Source: an uncultured Clostridia bacterium
GTDB taxonomy: Bacteria; Bacillota; Clostridia; Lachnospirales; Anaerotignaceae
Length of the DNA: 5,778 nucleotides
Direction of reading: 5' to 3'
NCBI GenBank assembly: GCA_910586765.1
Contig: CAJUJJ010000068.1
Span: 1 to 5,778 of the forward strand
A program made the position numbers and the translations under genes. Position 1 is the first letter of the stretch. Each line of letters opens with the position of its first letter. Shown here piece after piece: positions 3,844-5,778 of this stretch. The notes beneath the pieces were generated by a model. The model was not told the origin of the DNA. It was given only the letters and a program-made list of their open reading frames with translations, and did no database searches.

Positions 3844-4710
3844 TTATTTGTTATCATCTTCAATGCCATATTTTTTCTTTTGCCGAATCACATAATTACT
3901 GATTTTTTCATCATATAGTGGATACTGGTAATCCAACTGGCATGCCACTTCTGACGAAACCTCCCGGAACAATGCCATACATTGTTCAAAGGATTCCCAC
4001 ATATGGGGATAGGAATCCATATTATAAGTGGACATAAGTCGTTCCCACAATTCCTCTGGGACATATTGCTTCATAAATTTATAGTTTTTTCCCAAACTGA
4101 AATGAAATCCCTGTTTGATACCAATCAGCCAGGAAATCATGCGAAGCAATTCTTTTCGTACTATATCATTCATATGGTCAATAGCAAAAAGAATTTCTTT
4201 GCGGCATAAGCCCTTTACTACATATGTTGTAGTATTCCAAAATTCATTACAGCAATCGTCAAACATTCTTTGAGTAGGCTTCTGCAAGTGGTAGTCTATA
4301 TCCGTTGGTATTGGCGGCTTTACGATACGGTTGTCTTTATCCAACAGTAACTTTACCAGTTTATCCCATGTAAAATACTCGTCTATCAGTTCCAGCGGCA
4401 GCAAAGTTAAATCTATCTTAACATCATCAGTAAACAGCATTAAATATGAAAATCCCTTTTCTACAGCTGGAAATAATTCCATATCTTCCGGCTTTTGCAG
4501 AATCAACCTTTCACCAAATATATCTAGCCATTTATCATCACTTGTGAAGCTGTCCATATCCGTAACAAAAAAAGTAATATCAAAATCCTGAAAATCATCA
4601 GGCGGAATATTTGTATTTGTTCTAGATCCTTCCAAAGTAACCATGCGAATGCGTTTGTCTGTTTTTGCAAAATTCAAAACAATATCATAAACTTCCTTTT
4701 CTGATCTCAT
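3844..4710 (-). CDS. ant(6): Aminoglycoside 6-nucleotidyltransferase, ANT(6) family
   Basis: This 288-aa enzyme would adenylylate the 6-position of streptomycin using ATP in the cytoplasm, giving streptomycin resistance. It shows the nucleotidyltransferase signature GSRTN (28-32) with D42-F-D44 (QDFDITFF) and the third metal-binding aspartate at D100 (VKIDLTLLP). Family blocks QKPEDMELFP (72-81), FDDCCNEFWNT (150-160), YVVKGLCRKEILFAIDH and SLGKNYKFMKQY are all present, and length is normal. It resembles ANT(6)-Ib-like proteins more than the common AadE/ANT(6)-Ia, judged from memory. The start is ATG 4710, six bases after GGAGGAG; an in-frame TTG at 4725 overlaps that ribosome binding site and is rejected. 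Base composition is AT-richer than the oriT block on one side and the spacer on the other, as expected of captured cargo. It appears intact. Confidence 0.93.
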   Translation of the reverse strand: MRSEKEVYDIVLNFAKTDKRIRMVTLEGSRTNTNIPPDDFQDFDITFFVTDMDSFTSDDKWLDIFGERLILQKPEDMELFPAVEKGFSYLMLFTDDVKIDLTLLPLELIDEYFTWDKLVKLLLDKDNRIVKPPIPTDIDYHLQKPTQRMFDDCCNEFWNTTTYVVKGLCRKEILFAIDHMNDIVRKELLRMISWLIGIKQGFHFSLGKNYKFMKQYVPEELWERLMSTYNMDSYPHMWESFEQCMALFREVSSEVACQLDYQYPLYDEKISNYVIRQKKKYGIEDDNK

Positions 4711-4774
4711 TTTTATCTCCTCCAATTATTGAAATAGGTGTGAAACCATTTTAGGGCTTTCCCGCCTTGATTAC

Positions 4775-4803
4775 CCTTTAGCAAAGACGGGCGGGACTGT
4801 CAA
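4775..4803 (-). promoter_or_regulatory. Possible promoter of ant(6)
   Basis: On the minus strand TTGACA (complement of 4798-4803), 17 bases, then TAAAGG (complement of 4775-4780) gives a perfect -35 with a poor -10. It would produce a leader of about 55-60 bases before the start codon. TAAAAT (complement of 4748-4753) is an alternative -10 without a good -35. Confidence 0.35.
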
Positions 4804-4806
4804 CGG

Positions 4807-4825
4807 CGGCGCATGAAATGCGCCG
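4807..4825. repeat. Hairpin in the GC-rich spacer between the hydrolase gene and ant(6)
   Basis: CGGCGCAT (4807-4814), loop GAA, ATGCGCCG (4818-4825) is a perfect 8-bp inverted repeat. It lies inside a short GC-rich patch (about 4750-4865) between two AT-richer genes and just upstream of the ant(6) -35 box. It has no T run on either side, so it is not an obvious terminator. The rest of 4711-4915 shows no gene. Confidence 0.7.
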
Positions 4826-4915
4826 TTCATCTTGACCATTGACTGGCTCGGCTGGCTTTGCTATTTATTTTCTAAACTTTTATGCTTGTAGTTTTCGAGT
4901 TTCTTTCAGAATTGT

Positions 4916-5545
4916 TTAAGAATTTTTCAAATAGTATTCATTCAATATATCTGCTAAGGCTTTTGGATTTTCTTCATTGACAACATGGCCTGTATTCTCA
5001 ATAATTTTCAATTCTGCGCTTCTAATACTTTGTGATAAGTAATCCGCTGATTTCATATTTGCACTGTCTTTCTTTCCGCAAAGAATTAAAGTGGGGCACT
5101 TAATATTTTTCACCCTATCACTGAAATCTAAATTCTTCATAGTGTCCCCTAAAGCAAATGTGTTCTTTTTATCAAATGCCATAGTTTCAAAAATAGATTT
5201 TGGTAAAAATCTGAAAATTATATTTTGAAAACTAAATGCTACTTTCGGGACTTTATATGGCGTTCCGATTAAAACTAATGTTTTCACTTTTTGCGGGAAA
5301 TCCAAAGCAAAATTCAGAGCCAAAATACCACCTAATGAAAGACCGCATAAATGAATTTGTCCGTCAAATTCGTTACAATATTTTACAAATGAAGAATATA
5401 GATTTTCGTAGCTTGCCTCTTTCCCTTCAAGGATGGAGGATAAATTTGGACATACAATATCTTCGTTGTTTGTCATGTATGAAATTGTTTTTTCCCAACT
5501 TGTTGCTTTGTGTCCTGAGCCGTGAACAAATATTTTTGTTGCCAT
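4916..5545 (-). CDS. Alpha/beta-hydrolase fold protein
   Basis: This 209-aa cytoplasmic protein has the alpha/beta-hydrolase fold. An oxyanion-type HGSGHKATSW segment (8-17) follows the first strand, the nucleophile elbow is CGLSLGG with Ser70, the acid is probably Asp160 in LILCGKKDS, and the histidine is His187 in ENTGHVVNEENP. The triad is therefore complete, and the length is at the short end for the family. The substrate cannot be read from sequence; esterase, thioesterase or lactonase activity are all possible. ATG 5545 follows AAGGAG by a normal distance. It starts 25 bases after the stop of the GC-rich gene at 5571, so it may be co-transcribed with it, yet its AT-rich codons suggest a separate origin. 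It is transcribed in the same direction as ant(6), 205 bases away. No signal peptide is visible. Confidence 0.88.
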   Translation of the reverse strand: MATKIFVHGSGHKATSWEKTISYMTNNEDIVCPNLSSILEGKEASYENLYSSFVKYCNEFDGQIHLCGLSLGGILALNFALDFPQKVKTLVLIGTPYKVPKVAFSFQNIIFRFLPKSIFETMAFDKKNTFALGDTMKNLDFSDRVKNIKCPTLILCGKKDSANMKSADYLSQSIRSAELKIIENTGHVVNEENPKALADILNEYYLKNS

Positions 5546-5570
5546 AAGTATCTCCTTTGAATTTTATGTT

Positions 5571-5778
5571 TTATTTTCCTGCCTGCTCAATCATCTTCTT
5601 CGCCAACTGCTGGAACAGGTCGGCAGTTTCTTTGTCCATCGGCGCAAGCTGTCCGATCTGTCCGGCTATCATCGCTGTTACATCGTCAATGGAAAGCGGG
5701 TTTTGTTTCTGCTCCGCCATAGTGTCCCGCATGGCTTGGAACATAGCGGCGGTCACAGCTTCTCCCGGCTGTTCCCCG
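5571..5778 (-). CDS. C-terminal end of an unidentified GC-rich backbone gene
   Basis: The minus-strand frame is open to the window edge and ends at TAA 5571-5573, showing 68 residues. The tail is helical and rich in Q, A, M and E, for example MFQAMRDTMAEQ, MIAGQIGQLAPMDK and DLFQQLAKKMIEQAGK. The GTG at 5756 and the internal ATGs have no clear ribosome binding site, so this is best read as the end of a longer protein that begins outside the window. GC-rich codon use matches the tnpW and oriT backbone, not the hydrolase that follows 25 bases later. I do not recognise the family; a conjugation, mobilization or regulatory protein of the element is a guess. Confidence 0.6.
   Translation of the reverse strand, partial: GEQPGEAVTAAMFQAMRDTMAEQKQNPLSIDDVTAMIAGQIGQLAPMDKETADLFQQLAKKMIEQAGK

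Noticed and set aside
3982..4591. Plus-strand frames at 3982-4209 and 4331-4591
   Set aside because: They are antisense to the intact ant(6) gene and show no family motif.
4711..4725. TTG start giving ant(6) five extra residues
   Set aside because: The extra codons are the ribosome binding site itself (GGAGGAG), and known ANT(6) proteins begin at the MRSE-like methionine.
5236..5547. Plus-strand 103-codon frame
   Set aside because: It is antisense to the alpha/beta hydrolase with its complete triad, and shows no motif of its own.
1..5778. CRISPR array, tRNA or rRNA genes, complete insertion sequence
   Set aside because: I found no regularly spaced repeats, no tRNA-like cloverleaf, no rRNA sequence and no transposase frame.

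Overview
The window looks like a mosaic accessory region of an integrative or mobilizable element from a gut-type Clostridia (Lachnospiraceae/Ruminococcaceae-like Firmicutes). The basis is a TnpW-family protein of the Tn4451/Tn1549 type, a VirD4-like coupling protein of the clostridial conjugative-element family, small XRE repressors, strong AGGAGG-type ribosome binding sites, and an ANT(6) streptomycin-resistance gene. Base composition switches abruptly several times, so pieces of different origin have been joined.

Layout, left to right. (1) 1-277 is GC-rich backbone: the last 28 codons of an unidentified gene, overlapping tnpW by an ATGA junction. (2) 278-3257 is an AT-rich island. It starts with a 5'-truncated VirD4-like coupling protein, then carries two tandem copies of a small XRE repressor gene (minus strand), each with its own divergent promoter/operator region. 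After the second copy lies an unrecognised 191-aa gene on the plus strand. The island ends in an XRE repressor gene cut off just after its helix-turn-helix. The short direct repeat AAGATAC lies at both edges. (3) 3259-3790 is GC-rich and non-coding, full of hairpins, and contains a sequence matching the conserved MOBV (pMV158-type) origin of transfer. (4) 3791-5570 holds two AT-richer genes on the minus strand: ant(6), and an alpha/beta hydrolase separated from it by a short GC-rich spacer with a hairpin. (5) 5571-5778 is GC-rich again: the C-terminal end of an unidentified minus-strand gene running out of the window.

How the parts relate. The most distinctive unit is the repressor/operator pair at 1597-2967. 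In both modules a plus-strand promoter (TTGATT, 17-bp spacer, TATAAT or TATATA) abuts an 18-bp dyad that would cover the transcription start, and its -35 box overlaps an extended -10 of the opposing repressor promoter. In the second module this promoter drives the 191-aa gene. In the first it drives only an 11-codon ORF that may be a relic. This suggests an autoregulated repressor controlling an unknown effector, in two versions. The oriT could make the flanking DNA mobilizable by a MOBV relaxase encoded elsewhere; no relaxase is visible here. All functional statements come from reading motifs by eye; no database search was run.
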